From Clostridia bacterium (lineage in GTDB: Bacteria > Bacillota > Clostridia > Christensenellales > Borkfalkiaceae): a stretch of 17,949 bases of DNA. Under the pieces are notes generated by a model. It was not told the DNA's origin, did no database searches, and saw only the letters and a list, made by a program, of their open reading frames with translations. The position numbers and the translations under genes are program-made. Position 1 is the stretch's first letter. Each line of letters starts with the position of its first letter. The stretch is taken from assembly GCA_029063275.1 (NCBI GenBank), contig JAIDOO010000081.1, forward strand, positions 1 through 17,949, read 5' to 3'. This document shows positions 1 to 6,519 of the stretch, piece by piece.

Positions 1-756
1 ATCTGCGGCAACGGTCAGCTCGCGGTCGATAGGGACTTTAGCGACGTTGGGAATACCGTATTCCATAGCAAGCGCGTCAACGTTGCTTTCACCGAACACG
101 GAAATCTTTCTGCCGCAGTCCGGGCAGGGAATATAGCTCATATTTTCAACTATGCCTAAAATAGGCACGTTCATCATTTGCGCCATATTTACCGCCTTTT
201 GAACGATCATACCCACCAAGTCCTGCGGAGTGGTTACGATCACTATGCCGTCAAGCGGTATGCTCTGGAACACGGTCAACGGCACGTCGCCCGTTCCGGG
301 GGGCATATCGATAAACATACAGTCCACTCCCGTCCAGATTACGTCCGTCCAGAACTGCATAACCGTGCCGGAAATCAACGAACCGCGCCAAACGACGGGT
401 TCGGCTTCGTTTTCAAGCAGTAAATTCATTGACATAAGCTGAATACCGCCCTCCGTTATAACTGGAAGAATTCCGTTTTCACTGCCTTTTGCCTTGTCGG
501 TTGCGCCGAACATTCTGGGAACGGAAGGTCCCGTTATATCGGCGTCCATTACGGCGGTTACTTTTCCGCTGTCCTGACAAGCCGACGCAAGCAGTGCGCA
601 GGTCATTGACTTGCCCACTCCGCCCTTGCCGCTGACAACGGCTATTACTTTTTTAATTTCGCTTAACTCGTGCGGTTTTTTTATCAGGTCCTTGGGTTTT
701 CTAGAAGGACAGCTCTGACCGCACGAACCGCAATCGTGCGTACAATTATCCGACAT
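1..756 (-). CDS. mrp: Mrp/NBP35-family Fe-S cluster carrier ATPase (3' end cut by the window edge)
   Basis: This is a P-loop ATPase of the Mrp/ApbC/NBP35 family, cytosolic proteins thought to carry or insert Fe-S clusters. The 252 codons present begin at an ATG preceded by CGGAG about 7 nt upstream. An N-terminal cysteine cluster (C5, C9, C12, C16; CX3CX2CX3C) precedes the deviant Walker A motif SGKGGVGKS at residues 42-50. Further on are a DADITGPS switch-like stretch, a DMPPGTGD Walker B region and a CPDC motif at residues 211-214, the CxxC thought to hold the bridging cluster. The reading frame is open to the left edge, so the C-terminus lies outside the window. The gene is divergent from the SRP RNA gene and has its own good promoter. 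The family is certain; the physiological target protein is not known. Confidence 0.95.
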   Translation of the reverse strand, partial: MSDNCTHDCGSCGQSCPSRKPKDLIKKPHELSEIKKVIAVVSGKGGVGKSMTCALLASACQDSGKVTAVMDADITGPSVPRMFGATDKAKGSENGILPVITEGGIQLMSMNLLLENEAEPVVWRGSLISGTVMQFWTDVIWTGVDCMFIDMPPGTGDVPLTVFQSIPLDGIVIVTTPQDLVGMIVQKAVNMAQMMNVPILGIVENMSYIPCPDCGRKISVFGESNVDALAMEYGIPNVAKVPIDRELTVAAD

Positions 757-784
757 TGTCAACTCCGTTATTTAAAGTATTTGC

Positions 785-813
785 ATTTTACAATATAGCC
801 TAAAAATTGTCAA
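785..813 (-). promoter_or_regulatory. sigma-A-type promoter of mrp
   Basis: Read on the minus strand, TTGACA (808-813) is followed after exactly 17 bp by TAAAAT (785-790). Transcription would start near 778, giving a leader of about 22 nt that contains the CGGAG ribosome binding site of mrp. It lies back to back with the SRP RNA promoter, with about 20 bp between the two -35 boxes. Confidence 0.75.
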
Positions 814-833
814 CTTAAAACCTTTATAATTGC

Positions 834-862
834 TTGCCAAAGTACGTTATTTCTGCTAAAAT
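834..862 (+). promoter_or_regulatory. promoter of the SRP RNA gene
   Basis: TTGCCA (834-839), a 17-bp spacer and TAAAAT (857-862) form a promoter whose -10 box is extended (TGC directly before it). The predicted start near 869-870 matches the 5' end of the SRP RNA inferred independently from the base pairing of its two ends. Confidence 0.75.
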
Positions 863-869
863 AATTTTA

Positions 870-1134
870 CTGTGCTAGGTGGGGAGTTAGCGGTGCCCTG
901 TACCTGCAATCCGCTACAGCAGGACTGAACGTCTTTCCCGACGGAGTTTGTGGAAGGCTGCGTCTTATAAGGGGTGTTGATACCAAGGTCTTATGCAACC
1001 GAACGCTGCGAACCGTGTCAGGATAGGGATATAGCAGCACTAAACAGTTTCTTCGGTGTGCCATAGGGGAGCTTTGGAGGAGCTACCTGTAAGGTTTACG
1101 CTTCGGCAAATTTCGGCAAAAAAGACTGCACAGC
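870..1134 (+). ncRNA. ffs: signal recognition particle RNA, large bacterial type with Alu domain
   Basis: This is the RNA of the signal recognition particle; with Ffh it targets nascent membrane and secreted proteins to the translocon. The 5' part (around 890-935) carries the conserved Alu-domain string of Gram-positive SRP RNAs, including TGCAATCCGCTA and AGCAGGACTGAA. The S-domain tip lies at 1015-1040: GUCAGG, then a short stem AUA/UAU closed by a GGGA tetraloop (1026-1029), then AGCAG forming the asymmetric loop that binds the Ffh M domain. The two ends pair (CTGTGC at 870-875 with GCACAG at 1128-1133), and eight T residues follow (1135-1142). Two TTCGGCAAA copies at 1102 and 1112 lie in the 3' strand. 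The tip differs from the usual CC-GGAA-GG form, but the strict features are kept. The ends are accurate to within a few nucleotides. Confidence 0.95.
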
Positions 1135-1150
1135 TTTTTTTTAACAATTT

Positions 1151-1178
1151 ACGCCCGACGGCAAAAGCCGTCGGGCGT
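1151..1178. terminator. convergent terminator hairpin between SRP RNA and the ABC permease
   Basis: A perfect 12-bp stem (1151-1162 with 1167-1178) is closed by an AAAA loop on the plus strand. It lies between two convergent genes. On the plus strand a T-run (1135-1142) precedes it and TTGTATTATTT follows it. On the minus strand no clear T-run follows. It probably backs up SRP RNA termination and marks the 3' end of the ABC transcript. Confidence 0.6.
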
Positions 1179-1182
1179 TGTA

Positions 1183-2313
1183 TTATTTACCGAACATTAT
1201 TTTTTCGCTTTTAAACGTAAACGCCAAAAGCACGGTAAGCAGAAGCGCAAGAACTACGTTTGAAATAATCGCAAGCGCCACTCCCGCACCCGTCGCAGTA
1301 AACGACATTATTGATGAAATTGCAAGTCCGCTGCCAAGTAGCGGTATAGCGAAGAGCCCGAGAGAGGGATTTGCCGATACAAACATAGTTGCAAGCCCCA
1401 AAAGAATTATTACCATCATCAGAGGCGTTATCATTGCGCCTGCTTCCTTTACGCTTTTTGCAAGCGATGAAAGCACTGAAAAGGCTGAGATTATTGCGAA
1501 AATTATTGAAATTATCAATCCGAACAACATGAAGTAGTCGCCAACGCCGTACAGTGCGGCAGTTTCGGCGCCTATAAAACCGCCAACAAGTTTGGGCAGT
1601 GAAAATATTACGCCGATAAAGCTGGATACGCCGCTGAGCATTGCAAAGCAGGTCAGACTTATTATTTTACCTACTGCAAGCTGAACGCGCTTAATCGGCG
1701 TAACCAGTAAAGTAGCCATTGTCCCGCGCTCCTTTTCCCCCGCAATCGACTCGGGAGCAACCGCAATGCACGCAGAAGCAAGCATCGCAAACATCAGCAT
1801 AGGCACCAACATCGAAAGAATACTTACGGCGGTATCCTTTTCGTCGGCGAGGTCGCCTCCGCCTTGCGCGTTAACGCTGAAAGCAGGTTGCTTATATAAA
1901 TCCAATACAGCTTCTACGATTGAAAATGCCACAACGGAACTGTTTTTCGAAGAATTGTAGTAAATCCGCACGTCGGGCGTTTCAGAGCTGTCGTTTGCAA
2001 AAAGATTATCGGGAAAAACCAACGCCAAATCCGCTTCGCCGACGGAAACTTTTTCCTTTGCTTCCTCCTCAGTCATATCCTTATCGTAAACAGACAATGC
2101 GCTTTCCAATGTCTCTTCAATCTCGGTCGGCATATTTATAACGTAAGCCGTAGGCTTGTAATCCTTATCCACAGCCTTTTCGGAGAATACTGTGCCCATA
2201 AGCGAATACAAAACGTAAATCAATATACCGGGCAAAAGCACGGTTATTATCATACGCTTGTCCCTGAAAAAGCGGTAAAATTCTTTTTTTACTATCGTCC
2301 AGACGTTTTTCAT
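1183..2313 (-). CDS. ABC-2 type transporter permease, NatB-like
   Basis: A 376-residue membrane subunit of an ABC exporter. It has a cytoplasmic N-terminus, one membrane segment at about 21-43, a large external domain at about 44-160, and then five or six hydrophobic segments from 161 to the C-terminus. The stretch ESIAGEKERGTMATLLVTP (188-206) is the conserved cytoplasmic motif of NatB/ABC-2 permeases and helps assign the family. The gene starts at ATG within an ATGA overlap of 4 nt with the upstream ATPase gene, so the two are translationally coupled and surely form one transporter. NatAB proteins export sodium, while relatives export peptides or antibiotics; the substrate cannot be read from the sequence. 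The neighbouring XRE regulator and paired operator suggest that expression is inducible. Confidence 0.9.
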   Translation of the reverse strand: MKNVWTIVKKEFYRFFRDKRMIITVLLPGILIYVLYSLMGTVFSEKAVDKDYKPTAYVINMPTEIEETLESALSVYDKDMTEEEAKEKVSVGEADLALVFPDNLFANDSSETPDVRIYYNSSKNSSVVAFSIVEAVLDLYKQPAFSVNAQGGGDLADEKDTAVSILSMLVPMLMFAMLASACIAVAPESIAGEKERGTMATLLVTPIKRVQLAVGKIISLTCFAMLSGVSSFIGVIFSLPKLVGGFIGAETAALYGVGDYFMLFGLIISIIFAIISAFSVLSSLAKSVKEAGAMITPLMMVIILLGLATMFVSANPSLGLFAIPLLGSGLAISSIMSFTATGAGVALAIISNVVLALLLTVLLAFTFKSEKIMFGK

Positions 2314-3086
2314 ACGTTTTCACCCGTAACACTTTTGTAAATTCCGAAAAAGGTATTTTCAAGCGTATCGTTTTCAATCAGTTTTTCAAGCGCATCTAGC
2401 GCCGCGAGCTTGCCATTGATTATAATACCGACCCTGTCGCATAACTTTTCAACAAGACTGAAAATGTGCGTTGAAAGAATTATGGTTTTGCCCTGGGATT
2501 TAAGCTCCTGCAAAAAGTCTGTAACGACTTTTGCTGTAAGCACGTCAAGTCCGTTTGTCGGCTCGTCGAAAATTATCAGGTCGGGGTCGTGCACGATTGA
2601 AACCACAAGTGAAACCTTTTGCTTCATTCCGGTCGAAAGGTTGGCTAACTTTACTTCGGCAAATCTGTCTATTCCGAATTTGGCGAACAGCTCCCTCTTC
2701 CTGCCGTCGCGCGTTGCACGGTCTACGCAGTGAAGTTCGCTGAAAAAATCGTAAAGATAATTAGGCGTAAAAAAGTCGTCGAGTTTCAGCTCGCTGGTCA
2801 AAAAACCTATACTTTTTCGGACGGCATATTCTTCGCTTACTATACTATTGCCGTTAATGAAAGCGTTGCCGCTGTCCGGCTTTATAAGGGTTGCAAGCAT
2901 TCTTAAAGTAGTAGTTTTACCGGCGCCGTTGGGACCCAAAAGTCCGAAAATTTCGCCTCGGTAAGCAGTAAAAGACAAATTGTCCACCGCAACTTTCAAA
3001 GGCACGGAAACACCTTCGAGCCTCTGTTGTTTTTTTGATAGCTTAAATGTTTTTTTAAGATTTTCAGCCTTTAAAATTTCTTCCAT
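2310..3086 (-). CDS. ABC transporter ATP-binding protein, NatA-like
   Basis: The ATPase partner of the adjacent ABC-2 permease, 258 residues from the chosen start. It shows Walker A GPNGAGKTT, a signature in the form LSTGMKQK rather than LSGGQ, Walker B LIIFDEPTNGLD, and an H-loop STH, in normal order. The LSTGM variant is typical of NatA/CcmA-type exporter ATPases. Two ATG codons stand in tandem (3087-3089 and 3084-3086). The second lies 5 nt from GAGG and the first only 2 nt, so I use the second; the first would add one Met. A residue run near 17-30 between the first strand and the main core (KLSKKQQRLEGVSVPLK) is a small insertion. Transcription runs from a promoter overlapping operator 1 and continues into the permease gene. 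Confidence 0.93.
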   Translation of the reverse strand: MEEILKAENLKKTFKLSKKQQRLEGVSVPLKVAVDNLSFTAYRGEIFGLLGPNGAGKTTTLRMLATLIKPDSGNAFINGNSIVSEEYAVRKSIGFLTSELKLDDFFTPNYLYDFFSELHCVDRATRDGRKRELFAKFGIDRFAEVKLANLSTGMKQKVSLVVSIVHDPDLIIFDEPTNGLDVLTAKVVTDFLQELKSQGKTIILSTHIFSLVEKLCDRVGIIINGKLAALDALEKLIENDTLENTFFGIYKSVTGENV

Positions 3087-3128
3087 CATTGCCTCGGTAT
3101 AATTTTAGGTAAATGCTTATATATTTTA

Positions 3129-3157
3129 GTTGTAAGGAACAAAATGTTCATTGTCAA
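3129..3157 (-). promoter_or_regulatory. promoter of the ABC transporter operon
   Basis: On the minus strand, TTGACA (3152-3157) is followed after 17 bp by TACAAC (3129-3134), a 4/6 match to the -10 consensus. The spacer holds operator 1 almost exactly, which suggests steric repression. The start would be near 3122, about 35 nt before the ATPase gene. Confidence 0.6.
3137..3149. promoter_or_regulatory. operator 1, palindrome GAACA-AAA-TGTTC
   Basis: A perfect 5-bp inverted repeat with a 3-nt centre. It is identical to operator 2, and the identity extends to 15 nt (AGGAACAAAATGTTC). It sits inside the spacer of the ABC promoter, 2 nt from its -10 box. The likely ligand is the XRE-type regulator encoded just downstream on the plus strand (inference). 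Confidence 0.65.
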
Positions 3158-3165
3158 GCATATAG

Positions 3166-3178
3166 GAACAAAATGTTC
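3166..3178. promoter_or_regulatory. operator 2, palindrome GAACA-AAA-TGTTC
   Basis: The second copy of the 13-bp palindrome, its centre 29 bp from that of operator 1. It abuts the TATTAT box of the regulator gene without a gap, so a bound protein would block that promoter too. This arrangement predicts autoregulation. Confidence 0.65.
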
Positions 3179-3184
3179 TATTAT
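3179..3184 (+). promoter_or_regulatory. -10 box of the regulator gene, predicts a leaderless transcript
   Basis: TATTAT lies 6 nt before the ATG at 3191. The +1 base would therefore be the A of the start codon. No convincing -35 box is present at 16-18 bp (AAGCAT or neighbours), and no ribosome binding site is present. Operator 2 fills the space where RNA polymerase would contact. Confidence 0.45.
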
Positions 3185-3190
3185 CTTAGT

Positions 3191-3397
3191 ATGAATAAAT
3201 TTGCAGAAAGGTTTAAAGAATTGCGCACCGAGCACGGTCTTTCACGCGCAAACGTCGCAGAAAAACTTAACGTTTCAATAAGGCTTATCGCATATTGGGA
3301 AAACGGCGAACGCGAATGTGATTTTGACACGCTTTTAGCCGTTGCCGAGCTGTTTTCTACAAGCGTAGATTACCTGCTTGGCAAAACCGAATTTTAA
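3191..3397 (+). CDS. small XRE-family helix-turn-helix transcriptional regulator
   Basis: A 68-residue protein consisting of little more than one Cro/CI-type HTH domain (residues about 4-62): FAERFKELRTEHGLSRANVAEKLNVS, then the recognition-helix region IRLIAYWENGERE and the closing segment FSTSVDYLLGK, all typical of this family. The open frame extends upstream to 3113, but that extension would translate the operators and has no family similarity; the ATG at 3191 gives the normal domain start. It is divergent from the ABC operon. Two identical palindromes between them make it the probable repressor of both the transporter and itself (inference from position). No sensor domain is present, so any signal must act on the HTH protein itself or through a partner. 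Confidence 0.88.
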   Translation: MNKFAERFKELRTEHGLSRANVAEKLNVSIRLIAYWENGERECDFDTLLAVAELFSTSVDYLLGKTEF

Positions 3398-3404
3398 TGT
3401 ACGA

Positions 3405-3430
3405 AAAAGGGCGGAACAATCCGCCCTTTT
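3405..3430. terminator. bidirectional intrinsic terminator between the regulator gene and uppP
   Basis: A 10-bp perfect stem (AAAAGGGCGG at 3405-3414 with CCGCCCTTTT at 3421-3430) and a 6-nt loop. Each strand ends in a T-run after a GC-rich core, so it can terminate both convergent genes, whose stop codons lie within a few bases. Confidence 0.9.
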
Positions 3431-3431
3431 A

Positions 3432-4256
3432 TTATGCGTTAAAGAAAGTAAAATGTAAAACCAAACAGGTTATGGATAAAAGCACTAGATAAAGACTGAA
3501 CCACTTGTAATTTGCTTTTTTAATGACTTTAAGCATTACTTTTATCGCAAACAGCCCCGATATTGCCGAGATTATAAAGCCGAGCGCAACGCTCCAGCCG
3601 AGGGTTGCACCCCCCTCGACAAACGACTGCTGGATTTCCCCTTTGTATAACCCCGAGCCGAGCTCTACGATAAAACCGCCCAAAATAACGGGGATACTCA
3701 TTAAAAAGGAAAACTTTGCAACCTCTTCACTCCTGCAACCAGCAAGCGTTCCTGCGCATATAGTGGAACCGCTACGCGATATACCGGGAAGAACCGCCAT
3801 AGCCTGAGCCAAGCCCATCGGTATTACCGTTTTAAAGCACAGCGGCAAAGTGTTCTGTCTGCGCTTTACGACCATTTCGGTAATAAACAGCACAGCCGCA
3901 GTTACAAAAAACAATACCGACAGCACAATGCCCATACACTTACGGTTTAAAAGCACATCGTCCAAATCAAAATATTCGAACAACAAACCCGTAATTGCCG
4001 CAGGAACAGTCGCCAAAGCCAAAAAGCCCAGAGTTTTAAAGGGCTTTTTAAACAGTGCTATTATGTCTTTCCAGAACACTACGCACACGGCAACAAGCGT
4101 GCCGAGGTGAAGTATTATGGTAAAAAACAGCGCAATCTGGTCATCGTTTATGCCGAACACGCCCTGAAAAAAAGCAACGTGTCCCGATGATGATACCGGT
4201 AAAAATTCAGTAAGTCCCTGAACCAAACCGAGAATAATTGCCTGCCAGATTTCCAT
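3432..4256 (-). CDS. uppP: undecaprenyl-diphosphatase UppP/BacA
   Basis: An integral membrane enzyme that dephosphorylates undecaprenyl diphosphate to recycle the lipid carrier of cell-wall synthesis; extra copies give bacitracin resistance. The 274 residues match the usual length. The signature QGLTEFLPVSSSGH (13-26) holds the catalytic glutamate E17 and H26, and LPGISRSGST (156-165) holds the conserved arginine R161. About seven or eight hydrophobic segments are visible. Its ATG overlaps the stop of the upstream lipoprotein gene by one base (TAATG) and no strong ribosome binding site precedes it, so translation is probably coupled. It ends next to a bidirectional terminator and is the last gene of the minus-strand series. 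Confidence 0.95.
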   Translation of the reverse strand: MEIWQAIILGLVQGLTEFLPVSSSGHVAFFQGVFGINDDQIALFFTIILHLGTLVAVCVVFWKDIIALFKKPFKTLGFLALATVPAAITGLLFEYFDLDDVLLNRKCMGIVLSVLFFVTAAVLFITEMVVKRRQNTLPLCFKTVIPMGLAQAMAVLPGISRSGSTICAGTLAGCRSEEVAKFSFLMSIPVILGGFIVELGSGLYKGEIQQSFVEGGATLGWSVALGFIISAISGLFAIKVMLKVIKKANYKWFSLYLVLLSITCLVLHFTFFNA

Positions 4257-6430
4257 TAATCGTCCAAGTCGAGTAAGTCCTGATACCTGCTCTGGTATTT
4301 GGTTACCGACGTATCCTTATTAAAGTCGCTTAAAATCCTGCTACGCAGGTTTGTTGATACCGAAGAAAAACTGTTGGTCTTAATCATTTCGAAGAAGAGA
4401 TTTTCAAAAGTGCCTTCTGTCGAAACTCTTGTCCAGTCGGGTGTATAAACTTCGCCGTTATTTTCAAAATCGAAAACGTAGGTTGCATATATGAGATGCC
4501 AACCGTAGTCGCCCGCGCAGACGGCAAAACCGCCTTCGCCCATGCTTATTGCAAGCTTTGCGGCGTATTCGAATTCTTTGATATAACTGGTATCGTAAGC
4601 GGAAACAGAGTAACCTACATAGGTTGAAAGCACGCTTGTATCAGTGGTATAAGCGAATTGCAATTCGTTGACGGCGCTCATTGCCTTATACTGGTCGGTT
4701 TCGGGATTAAGCAAATCTTCCTTATTGAAGGTACCCAAATCCACTTTGCCGCTTGCGTAAACGAATTTTGAATAATCTACCTCGTCCTTATCGTCCGCTT
4801 TATAGAAATCGTTTGTTGCGTAATACGCCGAATTTTTCGTTCCGGGAACATATCCGTTATCAAACGATACCTTTTCACCGCCGAGCACATAGTTAATATA
4901 TGCCGAAAATTCCGCGAGCATACCGTCAATATCGATTTTGTTGCCGAGCAAGGTAAAACTGCCGTCTTCGTTTTCGTAAACGCTTCCGTTGTAGGGATAG
5001 CTACCAGTATACGTCTGCAACTTTTCGTATCTTCCACCCTCTTCGCTGTCGGTGAGGTTGTCCTCAAAGAACAGCCAGTTGCTGTTTACGGAAGTAGAAT
5101 AAATATCCAAACCGCTGTCGGTTGCGTCAAATGCATATTTCGTTGCGCCGTTGAACCAAGCCGAACGCTGATCAACCGTCGTAATATTTTCAAGAATTGC
5201 GTTTCTGCCGCTATAATAGGAATTATAATCCTCTATGGACATAAATTTACTGTTGAGTGCGGTAAGCTCAGCGCTTTGAACGCCGCTGAAAGGAAGCAAA
5301 ATGTTATAGACAAAGCCGTACTTTCCGTAGTGCTCGCCGTCGAATTTGTCGCTGTCTGAAGTCGAGGGGCTGTACAGAATGAAAGAATCCGAAGCCATCT
5401 CGTCAAGCGCGGCTTCGAAATCGGAAGCCGTGGAATAGTCCCTTGACTGTTGTTTTAAAAGCTCGTTATAAACGGAATTAACATACGAGGTAACCTCATT
5501 GTCGCCGCCTTTAAGCTTGCTTTCAAGACTTTGCTCGTAATCGTCGAAATATTTTGTTACCGCGCGCGCTTTAAGCTGGGTAAGGTATTCATTCTGAATA
5601 TAGTCAAGACCCATTATGTCGGTAAGGTCTTCCTTTTCGTCAATGAGATAGTTATTTACAAGATTGCTGATAAAGCTGTTGTAAGCTCTCAGTCTTGTAA
5701 GCCTTGTAGTGCCTTCGAGCGCGTCTTCCTGATAAATTCCGCTGTCGGCAAGAAGGTAGCCCTGATAGCCGGTATAAACGTAGTAATCAAGCCCGCCGTC
5801 TTCGCTGTGAGGGTAATAGTCCTCCTGCTCAGTACCGACGTTTACGGGCGTGGTGCGCGTAGCAGTGCCTACATAATCGTCGTCCTCGTCGATTACGATT
5901 TTTTCGTAATTGTCTATCGCCGAATTGAGCGAAGTATAGAGCGAATAGCGCGCAAGCATAACCTCGTCGCTGTAAGATACGTTTTCGGTGCCTACGTTTT
6001 TACTGCCCAAAAGATACTCGTATCTTTCTACGTCGTTATCGAATTCAAGGAAAACTTCAAGCGCATTGCTGTCCTCGCTCTGCGCCAAAAGCTCTAAAGT
6101 GCAATACTGCGTAAGAACCGCGTTTTCAACGAGAGAGTCCAAAAGCATATTGAACGTATCTTCATAAGATGTGCCGCTCTGAATGTACGAGTAGCCCACG
6201 TTTAAAAAGTAGGAAACCAAATCCCTCTTTACTATCGAAGTAGTAGTGATTGCGTCTTTGTAAGCCACAAGTTGCGTGGGGAACTTGTCCGAACGCGAAA
6301 CGTCAACCTCACAAATGACCTGTTCCATATCCTTTTGGTTATCAGAGGACACGAGCGAACAGCCGGTAAAGGTTGCGGTAAGCGCGATACACGTTGCCAG
6401 TGCGGCAACCGCCGCTATTTTTTTCTTCAT
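4256..6430 (-). CDS. large lipoprotein resembling SurA/PrsA-type foldases
   Basis: A 724-residue secreted protein. The N-terminus is a lipoprotein signal: KKK, a hydrophobic stretch, and lipobox FTGC with the cysteine at 24. Residues about 55-115 (VAYKDAITTTSIVKRDLVSYF and the amphipathic helices after it, ending in LVENAVLTQYC) resemble the chaperone N-domain of SurA/PrsA proteins, which usually begins with a substrate-like VNG or VAY element. Near 643-652, GWHLIYATYV resembles the last strand of a parvulin prolyl isomerase domain, but an intact parvulin core cannot be recognised. The middle is long, acidic and rich in Tyr, Ser and Asp. A foldase-like gene after mfd is, as far as I recall, common in clostridia, which supports this reading. 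It has its own promoter and an AGGAG ribosome binding site 8 nt before ATG. A role in folding exported proteins is inference. Confidence 0.75.
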   Translation of the reverse strand: MKKKIAAVAALATCIALTATFTGCSLVSSDNQKDMEQVICEVDVSRSDKFPTQLVAYKDAITTTSIVKRDLVSYFLNVGYSYIQSGTSYEDTFNMLLDSLVENAVLTQYCTLELLAQSEDSNALEVFLEFDNDVERYEYLLGSKNVGTENVSYSDEVMLARYSLYTSLNSAIDNYEKIVIDEDDDYVGTATRTTPVNVGTEQEDYYPHSEDGGLDYYVYTGYQGYLLADSGIYQEDALEGTTRLTRLRAYNSFISNLVNNYLIDEKEDLTDIMGLDYIQNEYLTQLKARAVTKYFDDYEQSLESKLKGGDNEVTSYVNSVYNELLKQQSRDYSTASDFEAALDEMASDSFILYSPSTSDSDKFDGEHYGKYGFVYNILLPFSGVQSAELTALNSKFMSIEDYNSYYSGRNAILENITTVDQRSAWFNGATKYAFDATDSGLDIYSTSVNSNWLFFEDNLTDSEEGGRYEKLQTYTGSYPYNGSVYENEDGSFTLLGNKIDIDGMLAEFSAYINYVLGGEKVSFDNGYVPGTKNSAYYATNDFYKADDKDEVDYSKFVYASGKVDLGTFNKEDLLNPETDQYKAMSAVNELQFAYTTDTSVLSTYVGYSVSAYDTSYIKEFEYAAKLAISMGEGGFAVCAGDYGWHLIYATYVFDFENNGEVYTPDWTRVSTEGTFENLFFEMIKTNSFSSVSTNLRSRILSDFNKDTSVTKYQSRYQDLLDLDD

Positions 6431-6474
6431 AATGTTATCTCCTGCTATCAGGTAGCGATAAAATACCAGTTCCC

Positions 6475-6503
6475 ATTATATAATATTTGGAACGCGATAG
6501 CAA
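6475..6503 (-). promoter_or_regulatory. promoter of the lipoprotein-uppP unit
   Basis: On the minus strand, TTGCTA (6498-6503), a 17-bp spacer and a perfect TATAAT (6475-6480). Predicted start near 6468 gives a leader of about 38 nt with AGGAG. It allows lipoprotein and uppP expression apart from mfd, whose stop codon lies just upstream. Confidence 0.7.
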
Positions 6504-6519
6504 ATAATTTTGGCGGAAT

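Noticed and set aside
807..830. TTGTCA ... TATAAT on the plus strand as an alternative SRP promoter
   Set aside because: The spacer is only 12 bp. TTGCCA-17-TAAAAT downstream has proper spacing and fits the RNA 5' end.
867..1064. 65-codon open frame on the minus strand
   Set aside because: It lies entirely antisense to the SRP RNA, whose conserved sequence and fold explain the region; there is no ribosome binding site or family similarity.
1178..1537. 119-codon plus-strand frame
   Set aside because: It is the reverse of the ABC permease gene and reads as hydrophobic/Ser-Ala shadow sequence.
3137..3178. The palindromes as LexA (SOS) boxes
   Set aside because: The known Firmicute LexA box has GAAC-N4-GTTC; here the spacing is N5 and the adjacent regulator is XRE-type, so I assign them to that regulator, with the LexA option left as a check.
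3113..3190. Upstream extension of the XRE regulator frame (26 extra residues)
   Set aside because: It would translate the promoter and both operators, has no ribosome binding site, and adds nothing similar to XRE proteins; the domain starts at 3191.
5531..6097. 188-codon plus-strand frame
   Set aside because: It is a shadow opposite the lipoprotein gene, which has a signal peptide, lipobox, promoter and ribosome binding site.
6433..6460. Small GCTA/TAGC inverted repeat in the lipoprotein leader
   Set aside because: A 4-bp stem is within chance expectation and has no supporting context.
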